A DNA stretch of 64,000 nucleotides from Croceibacterium aestuarii. GTDB lineage: Bacteria > Pseudomonadota > Alphaproteobacteria > Sphingomonadales > Sphingomonadaceae. Location of the stretch: positions 2,806,501 to 2,870,500 of the forward strand of contig NZ_CP131039.1 in the NCBI RefSeq assembly GCF_030657335.1. Direction: 5' to 3'. Every line of letters begins with the position of its first letter. Within the stretch, counting starts at the first letter, position 1. Shown one piece after another: positions 8,575 to 16,236 of this stretch. The position numbers and the translations under genes were made by a program. Below the pieces are notes generated by a model. The model ran no database searches. It saw only the letters and a list, made by a program, of their open reading frames with translations, and was not told the origin of the DNA.

Positions 8575-8990
8575 TGCCTGACCAGCAAATCCGCAAGATC
8601 ATGACCGCCAACGATCCCGCCGACGTGGCGCAGATGGCGCTGATCGAATGCGTGCGCCAGGTGGCCGACAACGGCAAGCAGACGAACAAGCTGCTCGAGG
8701 GGATGCAAGCCGAGCTGCGCGACGTGCGCGAGCGGGTGATCCGCATCGAAGCGACCGAGTTCAAGACCGAGCTTGGGCAGGCCAAGCGCGAGATCGACCG
8801 GCTGCGCACCGAGGCGAAGGGCGAGCGCGATGCCTTGGCGGTGCGCGTCACGGCGCTCGAATCGAAGGAAAATCAGCGCGCCGGGGTGCGCATCGCCTTC
8901 GACGCCATCGTGAAATACGGCCCGGTCTTAGTCGTCGTGCTGGCAGGGGCGTTCATCGTGATGGTGGCGACCGGGAGGTTGACGCTGTGA
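8574..8990 (+). CDS. Phage coiled-coil protein with C-terminal membrane anchor (XhlA-like topology)
   Basis: 138 residues from the ATG that overlaps the preceding stop; upstream in-frame codons belong to the small membrane gene. Residues ~40-100 are a charged helix with heptad-like spacing (ELRDVRERVIRIEATE and onward), and residues ~113-134 form one transmembrane helix near the C-terminus. This matches the layout of XhlA-type proteins that work with a holin, though it is longer than typical XhlA. The endolysin GTG start overlaps its stop, placing it in the lysis block. The function is inferred from topology and position. Confidence 0.6.
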   Translation: MPDQQIRKIMTANDPADVAQMALIECVRQVADNGKQTNKLLEGMQAELRDVRERVIRIEATEFKTELGQAKREIDRLRTEAKGERDALAVRVTALESKENQRAGVRIAFDAIVKYGPVLVVVLAGAFIVMVATGRLTL

Positions 8991-9664
8991 GCGTCCGCAC
9001 CGCCCTGCTCGCCCTGCGCCTTGCGGCCGCTCCCAAGGCCGCTGTGCCGCAGTTCGAGCTTGCCAATCCTGCGCCGTTCTTTCGTGTGGTCAAGACGCTC
9101 GCCGGCAAGCTGACGCAGCAGCAGGTCGACACGATCAACGGCATCCTCGCCGCCTGCGCAGACTGGCCGCTGTCGTGGACTGCTTACGCGCTGGCGACGG
9201 CGTGGCACGAAGCGCGGTTTATCCCGCAGCGCGAGTGGGGCCGGGGCAAGGGGCGCCCCTATGGCAAGCCCGGCGCCCGCATGAAGCCGCGTGCCGGTCT
9301 GCCGACCTATGGCGGACAGGTTCCTTATGGCCGGGGGCTGGTGCAGGTGACGTGGGTCGAGAACTACGAATGGCTCGACAAGGCAGCGTCTGGGGCCGGG
9401 CTGATGCACCCGGAGCAGCTGCTCGCCGATTTCGACCTGGCGCTGCGCCCCGACATCGCTGCGCTTGCGCTGGTCAAGGGCATGGAGGAAGGCGCGTTCA
9501 ACCCCAAGGGCAAGGGCATCGCGTTCTACATCCCGCGCGAATTCGCCGGATACGAGGATTTCGTGAAGGCGCGGATTCTCGTCAACCTGCACGACAAGGA
9601 TCGGTTGATCGCGGGCTACGCGGTGAAGTTCCGCGAGGCGCTGCTCGCCGGGGGCTGGGCGTGA
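8987..9664 (+). CDS. Phage endolysin, glycoside hydrolase family 19-like
   Basis: 225 residues from the GTG at 8987, which overlaps the previous TGA; longer frames run through the previous gene. The motif ATAWHEARFIPQREWG gives candidate catalytic Glu75 and Glu83, followed by YGRGLVQVTWVENY, the substrate-binding block of chitinase-class GH19 lysozymes in phages. It would cut the glycan strands of peptidoglycan at the end of the lytic cycle. No signal peptide is seen, so it should need a holin. Neighbours (membrane proteins, spanin) fit a lysis cassette. Length is normal for a single-domain endolysin. Confidence 0.8.
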   Translation: MSVRTALLALRLAAAPKAAVPQFELANPAPFFRVVKTLAGKLTQQQVDTINGILAACADWPLSWTAYALATAWHEARFIPQREWGRGKGRPYGKPGARMKPRAGLPTYGGQVPYGRGLVQVTWVENYEWLDKAASGAGLMHPEQLLADFDLALRPDIAALALVKGMEEGAFNPKGKGIAFYIPREFAGYEDFVKARILVNLHDKDRLIAGYAVKFREALLAGGWA

Positions 9665-10098
9665 CCCGTTCGCAGCGCATCGCCGCCCTGTTCCGCTGGT
9701 GCGGCCATCCATTCCGCAGCGTCGCCCGCGCGCTGATGGTGCTGGTCAATCTCACGCCGCGGCAGATGCAGTCGCTCACGACCCTGGCGCTCATCGGCGG
9801 GATCATCGCGAACAGCGGGTGGATCTACCTGTACGTGCAAGGCGTGCGGCGGGAAGCGCGCAGCGGTATGCCCTACAGCAGCCCGTTCTTCGCGATCTCC
9901 CTCGACGTCGTGCAATGGCTGGCAATCTGCTCCGGCCTGTTCGCGCTCTTCATGTGCCTGATCGCCTTCGGCGCTGACTGGCTGCGGGTCAAATACAAGG
10001 ATTTCGAAGCCGGCACCGGGCGCGAAGCGGGCAAGGCCGCGCGCGCTGTTGCCGATGCGGCCGACGACAAGGCCGAGCAGATCGAGGGAGAGTCCTGA
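9661..10098 (+). CDS. Phage membrane protein, holin candidate
   Basis: 145 residues from the GTG at 9661 that overlaps the endolysin stop. Two strong transmembrane helices are visible, about residues 37-58 (MQSLTTLALIGGIIANSG) and 79-105 (VVQWLAICSGLFALFMCL), followed by a charged Lys/Asp/Glu-rich tail. Two helices and a charged C-terminal end are typical of class II holins, though it is longer than most. Position between endolysin and i-spanin supports a role in lysis timing. No family is recognised. Confidence 0.55.
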   Translation: MTRSQRIAALFRWCGHPFRSVARALMVLVNLTPRQMQSLTTLALIGGIIANSGWIYLYVQGVRREARSGMPYSSPFFAISLDVVQWLAICSGLFALFMCLIAFGADWLRVKYKDFEAGTGREAGKAARAVADAADDKAEQIEGES

Positions 10099-10502
10099 TG
10101 CCGTTCAACCCGTTCTCGGCGCTCACGTCCAAGATCTTCGGAGCGGCGGCCATCGCCCTGCTGATCGCACTCGGCGTCGTCATGTGGCGCGCCGATCATA
10201 TCAGCAAGCAGCGCGACGAGTATCAGCGCCAGGCCATCGAAACCGGCCTCAAGCTGCACGTCTCGAACCAGTCGATTGCCACACTCGAGAAAGCCGTCGC
10301 CGATCTCAACGAGCAGGCCGAACAGCGCGCCGCCGCATTTGCCGAGGCGCAGGAACTGGCGAAGAAGCGCGATGCCGAGCTGGCGGCGCAGCGCAAGTCA
10401 TCGAACGCGAAGATCGCCCGGCTGCGGGCGCTGGCGGAACAGGCCGGCGACGGGACTTGCGAGGCGACCCCGGACCTGCTGCGCGAATTGGAGGGGTTGT
10501 GA
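10098..10502 (+). CDS. i-spanin (Rz-like) protein
   Basis: 134 residues; ATG at 10098 overlaps the preceding TGA. One N-terminal transmembrane helix (residues ~14-32, IFGAAAIALLIALGVVMW) is followed by a long periplasmic coiled coil (~35-115), the classic layout of Rz. Spanins join inner and outer membrane for the last step of lysis in Gram-negative hosts. Its outer-membrane partner, usually nested or next door, is here separated by a 188-residue gene; the proline-rich peptide at 11065 is the candidate. The TGA overlaps the next ATG. Confidence 0.7.
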   Translation: MPFNPFSALTSKIFGAAAIALLIALGVVMWRADHISKQRDEYQRQAIETGLKLHVSNQSIATLEKAVADLNEQAEQRAAAFAEAQELAKKRDAELAAQRKSSNAKIARLRALAEQAGDGTCEATPDLLRELEGL

Positions 10503-11068
10503 TGCTGGATGCCGCCGAATTTTACCGCCTGCGGGACGGGGTTGTCGAATGCGGCTACGGGGAGGACATTTCGTGGTCTGAGGGCATCAATCCGCCCGCC
10601 GATGAATGGGAGTTCGCGCGCGAGGCGATTTTCGTCATCTGCAACAGCGGGATGCGCTTCACCGTGGCGCAAGGAATCTATCATCGAGTCATGACTTCGT
10701 TGGCCGATGGCGGTTCGGCGCATGACGCGTTTGGTCACAAAGGCAAGGCGGCAGCGATCGATTTCATCTGGCAGAACGCTCAGCACCTTTTCCAAGGCTA
10801 TCTGGATGCCAAAGATAAACTCGCCTTCTGCGAAAGCCTGCCGTGGATCGGCGGCATCACAAAATACCACCTCGCGAAGAACTTTGGGGCCGACGTAGCT
10901 AAGCCGGATGTGCACCTTCAGCGCCTGGCCGATGCAGAAGGGTGTTCCGCGCAAGAACTATGTGACCGCTTGGCTAAAGCGACGGGTTATCGGGCTGCAA
11001 CGGTCGACGTGGTGCTTTGGCGGGCGTGCGCCATAGGGCTTCTCAACTCACGGGAGATCGCCCGATGA
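10502..11068 (+). CDS. HhH-GPD-type DNA glycosylase-like phage protein
   Basis: 188 residues, start coupled to the i-spanin stop. Seen: LPWIGGITKYH (residues 113-123), which matches the helix-hairpin-helix of endonuclease III/AlkA proteins, and KPDVHLQRL (134-142), matching the D-x-H...R block with Asp136 as the putative catalytic residue. The usual lyase Lys position holds Ile, with a Lys two residues later, so a monofunctional glycosylase or a DNA-binding relative is more likely than an AP lyase. Relatives remove damaged or modified bases. A DNA-repair-like gene between two spanin genes is unusual. Fold is fairly sure, activity unproven. Confidence 0.62.
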   Translation: MLDAAEFYRLRDGVVECGYGEDISWSEGINPPADEWEFAREAIFVICNSGMRFTVAQGIYHRVMTSLADGGSAHDAFGHKGKAAAIDFIWQNAQHLFQGYLDAKDKLAFCESLPWIGGITKYHLAKNFGADVAKPDVHLQRLADAEGCSAQELCDRLAKATGYRAATVDVVLWRACAIGLLNSREIAR

Positions 11069-11358
11069 ACCGCCTGCTTGCCCTCCCCGTCCTGCTGCTG
11101 ACCCTTCCGGCCGCCATGTGCGACACACCCGAACCCGGCATCGAAGTCCGCACCGTGACAAAGGTTGTCGAGGTTCAGAAGCCGTGCCCCGGCACCGTGC
11201 CCGTCCGCCCCGCGCCGCTCGGCAAGCTGCCTACCGACCTCGCCGCACTGGCCGCTGCGCTGGGGGCGAAGCTCGCGGAATACGCTGGCGAGGGGCAATA
11301 CGCGGACCAGGCTCAGGCTTACTTTGAGACCTGCAGTAAGGTTGTGAACGAACCGTGA
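11065..11358 (+). CDS. Rz1-like exported protein (o-spanin candidate)
   Basis: 97 residues; ATG overlaps the glycosylase-like stop as ATGA. A signal-like N-terminus (LLALPVLLLTLPAAMC) ends at Cys19, but the residue before Cys is Met, so the lipobox is poor. The middle is proline-rich (CPGTVPVRPAPLGKLP), as in Rz1 o-spanins, with a short helix after it. It could be the outer-membrane partner of the i-spanin. Against this: it is longer than most Rz1 proteins and not nested in the i-spanin gene. Confidence 0.5.
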   Translation: MNRLLALPVLLLTLPAAMCDTPEPGIEVRTVTKVVEVQKPCPGTVPVRPAPLGKLPTDLAALAAALGAKLAEYAGEGQYADQAQAYFETCSKVVNEP

Positions 11359-11438
11359 TTCTGCTAGGATTTCTGCGGCTCAGAGAGGTGCGCAAACACC
11401 CGCTCTGAGCCTGACCAACACAGCTATTGGAGGTAGCC

Positions 11439-12227
11439 ATGCCAGCTTTGATTGACCTTACGGGATGCCGCTTTGGAAGGCTAGTCGCTGAGCAACGGGC
11501 AGGATACGGAAAGCGGCGGGAAATCCTTTATAAATGCCGCTGCGATTGCGGTCGCACAAAAATCATTCAAGGGCGGAATCTGAGCCGTGGTGACACCGCG
11601 AGCTGCGGCTGCATTCGCGCGGCGACGGACATTAGGGGCCAACGCTTTGGCACGCTCACGGTAATTAAGCGGGGCCGCCATGCAATCTCAGGTAGAGCGT
11701 GTTGGCTCTGCCGGTGCGATTGCGGAAACGAACATGCGGCCACGGGCCCGGACTTGACCAAAGGGAAGGTCAAGAACTGCGGTTGCTCGCCTGCTTGGAT
11801 CAAGCACGGCCTGACCAACCATCCGCTCTATCGCATCTGGGCGAGCATGAAGGACCGATGCTCGAACACCAACTCCGAAGCCTTCCAATGATATGGCGGT
11901 CGCGGAATTTCGGTCTGCGATGCATGGCTGGGCGATCCAGAGGCATTCATTAGGTGGGGTGAGGCCAACGGCTACCGAAAGGGGCTCCAATTGGACCGCC
12001 GCAATAACGACGGCGGGTATTCACCTGAGAATTGCCGGTGGGTTACCCCTCAACAGAATGTCGCCAATAGCAGAAAGGCGAAACTGCTCCAATGGAAGGG
12101 CCGTCTTAGAACAGAGCGCGAAATCGCTCGCATGGAGGGCATTAATAAGTCGACATTCCATAAGCGGATTAAGTGCCTGGGGCTCTCGGTTGAGGACGCG
12201 GTTTCATATAGCCGCTATCCTAAGTAG
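11439..12227 (+). pseudogene. HNH homing endonuclease interrupted by one in-frame TGA
   Basis: Start ATG 11439 with a strong GGAGG five bases upstream. The first 150 codons hold two zinc-binding repeats (CRCDCG...SCGC, CRCDCG...NCGC) and HGLTNHPLYRIWASMKDRC. Then TGA (11889-11891) interrupts, and the same frame continues directly with YGGRGISVCDAW, DRRNNDGGY and ENCRWVTPQQN, the HNH core, and a C-terminal helix-turn-helix (EREIARMEGINKSTF). Family members usually have Arg before YGGRG, so CGA to TGA is the likely change. Without readthrough only the zinc part is made. Composition is less GC-rich than the flanks, as expected for a mobile homing gene. Confidence 0.8.
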
Positions 12228-12258
12228 GTAGCACCTGCCCGCCTGCCGCGTCTGGCGC

Positions 12259-12339
12259 CTAGAACACCCCCGCCACAAGCGCCGCCAGCCCGAGCAACGA
12301 GGCGGCGAGCAGCAGCACGTACTCAATCCTCAGCCGCAT
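12259..12339 (-). CDS. Tiny hydrophobic phage peptide, 26 residues
   Basis: The ATG lies 17 bases inside the end of the upstream zinc-ribbon gene. The peptide is almost one membrane helix (YVLLLAASLLGLAALVAGVF). It is the last possible gene of the leftward prophage cassette. Coupled start and topology are the only evidence; it may be a chance frame. Confidence 0.3.
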   Translation of the reverse strand: MRLRIEYVLLLAASLLGLAALVAGVF

Positions 12340-12640
12340 GCTCAGCCATCCAGTGGCACCGCGTGCAGCCGATGGCCCGGTTGCCGTCCGCGCTCTCGAA
12401 CGTCTCGAGCGTGCCATGCTCTCCCTCAAGCCAGCACAGCGGACAGGCGGGCGGCGCATCGGGCACGGACAGGTTGAAGGCCAGCGGCAGGATTTCGTCG
12501 CCGATCATCTTGCGTGCGTCGAGGAACGCGACGTAGGCATCCCTGCGCAGGGTGGCGCCCTCGGGGCCGATGCTGCTCTCCGGCCGGTCGTCGAAGCGGC
12601 GGTAGAGGGCCTTGAGCCGGTCGTGCTGTTCGCGGGTCAT
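12323..12640 (-). CDS. Phage zinc-ribbon-like small protein
   Basis: 105 residues from the ATG at 12640, which has GAGCGAGG just upstream and overlaps the previous stop (ATGA). The N-terminal half is helical and charged (TREQHDRLKALYRRF). The C-terminal half has two CxxC pairs, CPLC and CTRC, about 30 residues apart, a likely zinc ribbon. Similar small proteins are common in the early operons of alphaproteobacterial phages, with unknown roles. Part of the leftward cassette below the methyltransferase. Confidence 0.6.
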   Translation of the reverse strand: MTREQHDRLKALYRRFDDRPESSIGPEGATLRRDAYVAFLDARKMIGDEILPLAFNLSVPDAPPACPLCWLEGEHGTLETFESADGNRAIGCTRCHWMAEHAAED

Positions 12641-12801
12641 TCCTCGCTCCAACGCACGGTGCAGCCCTCGCCTGCCAGGCGCTTGAGCTCGTTCTCGAGG
12701 TCGCGAAAGCCCGACGTGCCGCGCTCCACATTGGCGAGCGAGCGCCGCGATCCTTCGATCTCTGATCCGGTTTCGTCGGTAAGGTAGAGGTAGCCGCGCA
12801 T
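12637..12801 (-). CDS. Small phage protein, 54 residues
   Basis: The frame MRGYLYLTDETGSEI... ends with TGA overlapping the ATG of the zinc-ribbon gene (ATGA). It is acidic with a basic helix near the end (FRDLENELKRL). No family is recognised. The translational coupling and lack of stops in a frame that pairs with both neighbours are the support. Confidence 0.5.
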   Translation of the reverse strand: MRGYLYLTDETGSEIEGSRRSLANVERGTSGFRDLENELKRLAGEGCTVRWSEE

Positions 12802-12837
12802 GGGCGGTTCATCGCGCGTAGGGGTGATTCGGGCAAG

Positions 12838-13221
12838 TCAGGCATCTAGCACGGCGGCGAAGAGACCGTCCCGCGCCACCGTAGTGAGGATGTCCGCGAG
12901 CAGTTCGGCAGGTGAGCAGCCGCGTTCGGCACACTCCCGTTCGAACGTCTCACGAAGAGAGCCGGTCAGATCGGCTTCGAGGGTTACAGCGAGCACTTCC
13001 TCAGTGGGCGCTCCGCTCGCAATGAACTGAGCTTCACTAGCGCAAAACTTGTTTCGAAGCGCCATGTTGTCCTTGTGGAGCTGCGAGAGCGTGACCCTAT
13101 AGCTGTCGTTGGACCTGCATACGCGCCGGACGTCGTTCGCTCTCTTATGCTCATCGATGCTGTCGAGAAATAGGGCAACATCCCGCGCCTCAGCGACCGC
13201 CGCTCTGGCTTTTTCGCTCAC
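12838..13221 (-). CDS. Phage protein of unknown function
   Basis: 127 residues from a GTG that overlaps the stop of the gene before it (GTGA). Mostly helical and charged. The first 80 residues could be a coiled coil. The C-terminal part (DLTGSLRETFERECAERGCSP) resembles a ribbon-helix-helix or small regulator-type helix pair, but I cannot name a family. No export signal. It sits in the leftward small-gene cassette, probably early or regulatory genes of the phage. Confidence 0.55.
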   Translation of the reverse strand: MSEKARAAVAEARDVALFLDSIDEHKRANDVRRVCRSNDSYRVTLSQLHKDNMALRNKFCASEAQFIASGAPTEEVLAVTLEADLTGSLRETFERECAERGCSPAELLADILTTVARDGLFAAVLDA

Positions 13222-13478
13222 CCTTCACCTCCCATCAAAGCGGGGGAGAGCCTTGAGCCCGACCCTCCCCCTACCGCGCGTCCGGGCGACGGGCGCTCCG
13301 CTACCGGAACCACTGAGCGCCGATCTCGCGCGGAATCTCGTTCTTGCACCCGCAGCCGCCTCACCAGCGCCACGGCATAGGCATTGCCCGCCTCGGTCAG
13401 CCGGAACTCGCCGTCCAGCAGGCCGCGGGATTGGAGGGAGGCGCGCACCGCTTCGAACCTACGCGGCTTCGGTGGCAT
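13218..13478 (-). CDS. Small winged-helix-like phage protein
   Basis: 86 residues; the ATG at 13478 lies inside the last codons of the methyltransferase gene, and the stop overlaps the next GTG. Residues ~5-42 (RRFEAVRASLQSRGLL, FRLTEAGNAYA) look like the last helices and wing of a winged-helix domain as in ArsR/MarR-type regulators. The C-terminal half is low-complexity Arg/Pro/Gly and probably disordered. A DNA-binding role is suggested by the fold guess only. Confidence 0.5.
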   Translation of the reverse strand: MPPKPRRFEAVRASLQSRGLLDGEFRLTEAGNAYAVALVRRLRVQERDSARDRRSVVPVAERPSPGRAVGGGSGSRLSPALMGGEG

Positions 13479-15228
13479 GGTCAGCCGCGGCCTCAGCCAT
13501 GTTCGCGCGCACCAGCGCTTCGGCGAGCGGCGGGCAGACAGAATTCCCGCACTTGGCGACCTGCGCCGTCTTGGTGATCGGGGTCCCGTCGACGTCGCGG
13601 TCAATGATGTAATCCGGAGGGAAGCCCTGCGCGTTGAACAACTCGCGCGGAGTGAGCATTCGCATGCCGATGTCGACAATGACATATTCCTCGCCCTCGA
13701 TCGTGACGGTGACGAGGCCGAAGCGGTCCTTCGTGGTGACGCTGTGCAGCGGTTCCTCGAAGCGCGGGTCCTGGTCGGTGCCGTAGTATTTCAGGAGGAA
13801 CGCGCGGACTTCGCCCATGTGCGTGCCGCCGGCGCTGACAGTGTGGAGCGGTTCCTCGACGCTCTGGCCGTCGCGACAAGTGCCGCGCAGCTTTACGAGG
13901 TTGCTGGTGACGAGGCGCTGTGTGCAGCCCTTGGCGACGATGGTCGAGAGCGGCGCGTCCGCAGCTCGGCCGGGAAGCGGTTTGTCACCCTCGGGGCTGC
14001 CGTTGGCCTGCTCGATGTGGGCGCAGATGACTGCGTGACGCGGTGCTCCAGCCATTACGGTGTGCAGCGGCTCACGGGGATCGACGCCTTTCCCGTTCTC
14101 CGCGAATTTTTGGAGAAGAGCGGCGACGGCGACGTTGTGATCCTTCTTCGACGCCGTGACGGTGTGCAGAGGATCTTCGACGGAGCGGTTGGCACCACCC
14201 TGCTGGGCGTAGCTGGCAAAGGGTGCGAGCACTGCATCCACCCGCCCAAGCGGCGCGCTGCCGCCCGGGCGCTTCACGTAGCTGTTCGCCGTCACGGTAT
14301 GCAGCGGCTCGCCGATGTCATGGCCGGTGGCGCCGGAGCGGAACTTGGTGATGTGCGGCGTCACGAGACAGGCGTCCGCCTTGGTCGTCGTGGTCGGATA
14401 CGGTTGATCCATTCCGACGGGACCGCTTTGCCCTCTCCGCCCGCCGCAGCCGACGATCACTGCCGGCACCACGAACGGCCTTGGATTGTTCACCACGAAC
14501 TTCATGATGCCGTGCGCGATGCGGCGCAGGGTCTTCTCGGCCAGCGGCTTCTTGCGTTCGAAGATCGACGGGCAGGGAATCGACCAGTCGATGATCTCGG
14601 CAGCGGTGCGCCATGGCTTGCGCTTGCCGCTGCGGACCTCGGCACTGTCGGGTGCGCCGTGCGTCGGCTCGGGCCAGACGATCGGCTGCCCGTCGCAGCG
14701 GGCGATCATGAAGAACCGCTTGCGAATCGTCGGCGCGCCGTAGTCGCAGGCCCGCAGCTCGCGGAACTGCAGCTTGTACCCAGCCTTGCGCAGCTCGCGG
14801 CACCACTTGTCGAACGTCTCGCCCTTGCGCTCGGGAATCGGCTTGCCCTCGGCGCAGAGTGGGCCCCAGGTGCGGAATTCCTCGACGTTCTCGAGCAGGA
14901 TAAGCTGCGGCTTCACGCGCTGGGCCCAGAGCACCACCACCCAGGCGAGGTCGCGAATCGACTTCTCGCGCGGCTTGCCGCCCTTGGCCTTGGAGAAGTG
15001 CTTGCAGTCGGGCGAGAACCACGCGAGGTCGACGTCCCGCCCCTTCACCACGTCGCGCGGATCGACCTGCCAGATATTGTTGCGAATGTGGACGGTGCCG
15101 GGGTGATTGGCCTCGTGCATCCGAATCGCCTGCTCATCGTGGTTGATGGCGATATCGACCGCGCGGCCGAGCGCCGCCTCGATGCCGGTGCTGGCGCCTC
15201 CGCCGCCTGCGAAGTTGTCGATTATCAA
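13459..15228 (-). CDS. Phage DNA (cytosine-5) methyltransferase with a repeat-built recognition region
   Basis: 589 residues. Motif I is DNFAGGGGASTG. Motif IV is FSPDCKHFSKAKGG, with catalytic Cys75; the usual Pro before Cys is Asp. ENVEEF and TIRKRFF are motifs VI and VIII. Motifs IX-X are RELFNAQGFPPDY and CGNSVCPP at the C-terminus. The enzyme would methylate cytosine C5 from S-adenosylmethionine. Between residues ~275 and 500 the unit PLHTVTA recurs about every 33-45 residues (six clear copies plus a degenerate one). No partner endonuclease is near, so it likely guards phage DNA against host restriction. It heads the leftward cassette. Confidence 0.88.
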   Translation of the reverse strand: MIIDNFAGGGGASTGIEAALGRAVDIAINHDEQAIRMHEANHPGTVHIRNNIWQVDPRDVVKGRDVDLAWFSPDCKHFSKAKGGKPREKSIRDLAWVVVLWAQRVKPQLILLENVEEFRTWGPLCAEGKPIPERKGETFDKWCRELRKAGYKLQFRELRACDYGAPTIRKRFFMIARCDGQPIVWPEPTHGAPDSAEVRSGKRKPWRTAAEIIDWSIPCPSIFERKKPLAEKTLRRIAHGIMKFVVNNPRPFVVPAVIVGCGGRRGQSGPVGMDQPYPTTTTKADACLVTPHITKFRSGATGHDIGEPLHTVTANSYVKRPGGSAPLGRVDAVLAPFASYAQQGGANRSVEDPLHTVTASKKDHNVAVAALLQKFAENGKGVDPREPLHTVMAGAPRHAVICAHIEQANGSPEGDKPLPGRAADAPLSTIVAKGCTQRLVTSNLVKLRGTCRDGQSVEEPLHTVSAGGTHMGEVRAFLLKYYGTDQDPRFEEPLHSVTTKDRFGLVTVTIEGEEYVIVDIGMRMLTPRELFNAQGFPPDYIIDRDVDGTPITKTAQVAKCGNSVCPPLAEALVRANMAEAAADHATEAA

Positions 15229-15355
15229 ACCCGGCCCGTTCGGGACTATTCCGGGAATCCCGTCGCCTGTTCCTGCCGTGTTCCGCCGCCCGCTGCCACG
15301 AACGCCGGTTTGTTCTTGCCCCGGTTCGGCGGGAAACCTAAGGGCTTCTGCGGTT

Positions 15356-15432
<77 letters not shown>

Positions 15433-15441
15433 GTTTCGATC

Positions 15442-16023
15442 TCAGCCGCCGGATTGCAGCGACTGCGCCGTTTCGAGGTGCTTCTTCAGCGTCGGCACGG
15501 TGTCCGCCGCCATCCCGGTGACCTCGGGCGCGTCATTGCTGTCGGCTTCCGCCTGATAGGCGGCGATATCGTTCTTATGATCCTTCACCATGCCGGCGAC
15601 GAACTCGCGATCGAAATCGGCGCCGCTCAGCCCCTGGAGCTTATTGTAGAGTTCGTCGGCCTCGGGCTTGGTCTCGCTGGTCGTCGGCACGCCCATCTTC
15701 TGGGCGAGCGCCGTGACCTTGGTCAGGTGGGCCCCATGGTCGTCGGCCAGCATCTTGCCGTAATCCTTGACGCCCTGCGTCGAACCCTTTTCGGCCGCAA
15801 GCTGGCCCACGCGCACTTCGCTGTTGTCGCCCTTCATCGCGTCGGTCAGGAACTGCGAGGCGTGATCCCCCGCCATGGGCGCCGACGCATCCGTGGTCAT
15901 GGCGGCGTCCGGAGCCACCGTGGCGGTGGTTGCTGTATCGTCGGCGTCGTTGTCCGAGCATGCGGCCAGCGACACACTCGCGGCCGCGATGGCTGTCATC
16001 ATCGATAGTCTGCTGATTTTCAT
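15442..16023 (-). CDS. DUF4142 lipoprotein
   Basis: 193 residues from the ATG at 16023 (MKISRLSMM); longer frames add an unlikely leader. Signal peptide with lipobox LAAC (Cys near residue 22), then a Thr/Ala/Asp-rich linker. The helical DUF4142 domain follows, with FLTDAMKGDNSEVRVGQLA, MLADDHGAHL and DREFVAGMVKDH. DUF4142 proteins are exported four-helix, ferritin-like-fold proteins (roles in stress or metal handling are suggested for relatives). It ends 10 bases from the tRNA, on the opposite strand. Confidence 0.85.
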   Translation of the reverse strand: MKISRLSMMTAIAAASVSLAACSDNDADDTATTATVAPDAAMTTDASAPMAGDHASQFLTDAMKGDNSEVRVGQLAAEKGSTQGVKDYGKMLADDHGAHLTKVTALAQKMGVPTTSETKPEADELYNKLQGLSGADFDREFVAGMVKDHKNDIAAYQAEADSNDAPEVTGMAADTVPTLKKHLETAQSLQSGG

Positions 16024-16236
16024 GGTTGGAATCCTGTTTTGCGGTCTTTTCCAACAGCGCCGGCGGCGCAATCTGGTTCCGCACTCATTTTTCGCTTCGG
16101 CGCTCGCCGCACCCGATCCGTCGATCACGAGGGGTCGTCCTGGTGCAGCGAGAGCGGCGGCAAAGCCTACCGATCGGCAATATTCCGGTCAGCTTCCGGA
16201 AAGGACCGACGCTGCAAAGCGCCATCAGGAGGCCCG

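Noticed and set aside
11889-11891. TGA as selenocysteine or recoded tryptophan
   Set aside because: No hairpin or context for selenocysteine is evident and the host uses TGA as stop throughout; a point mutation is simpler.
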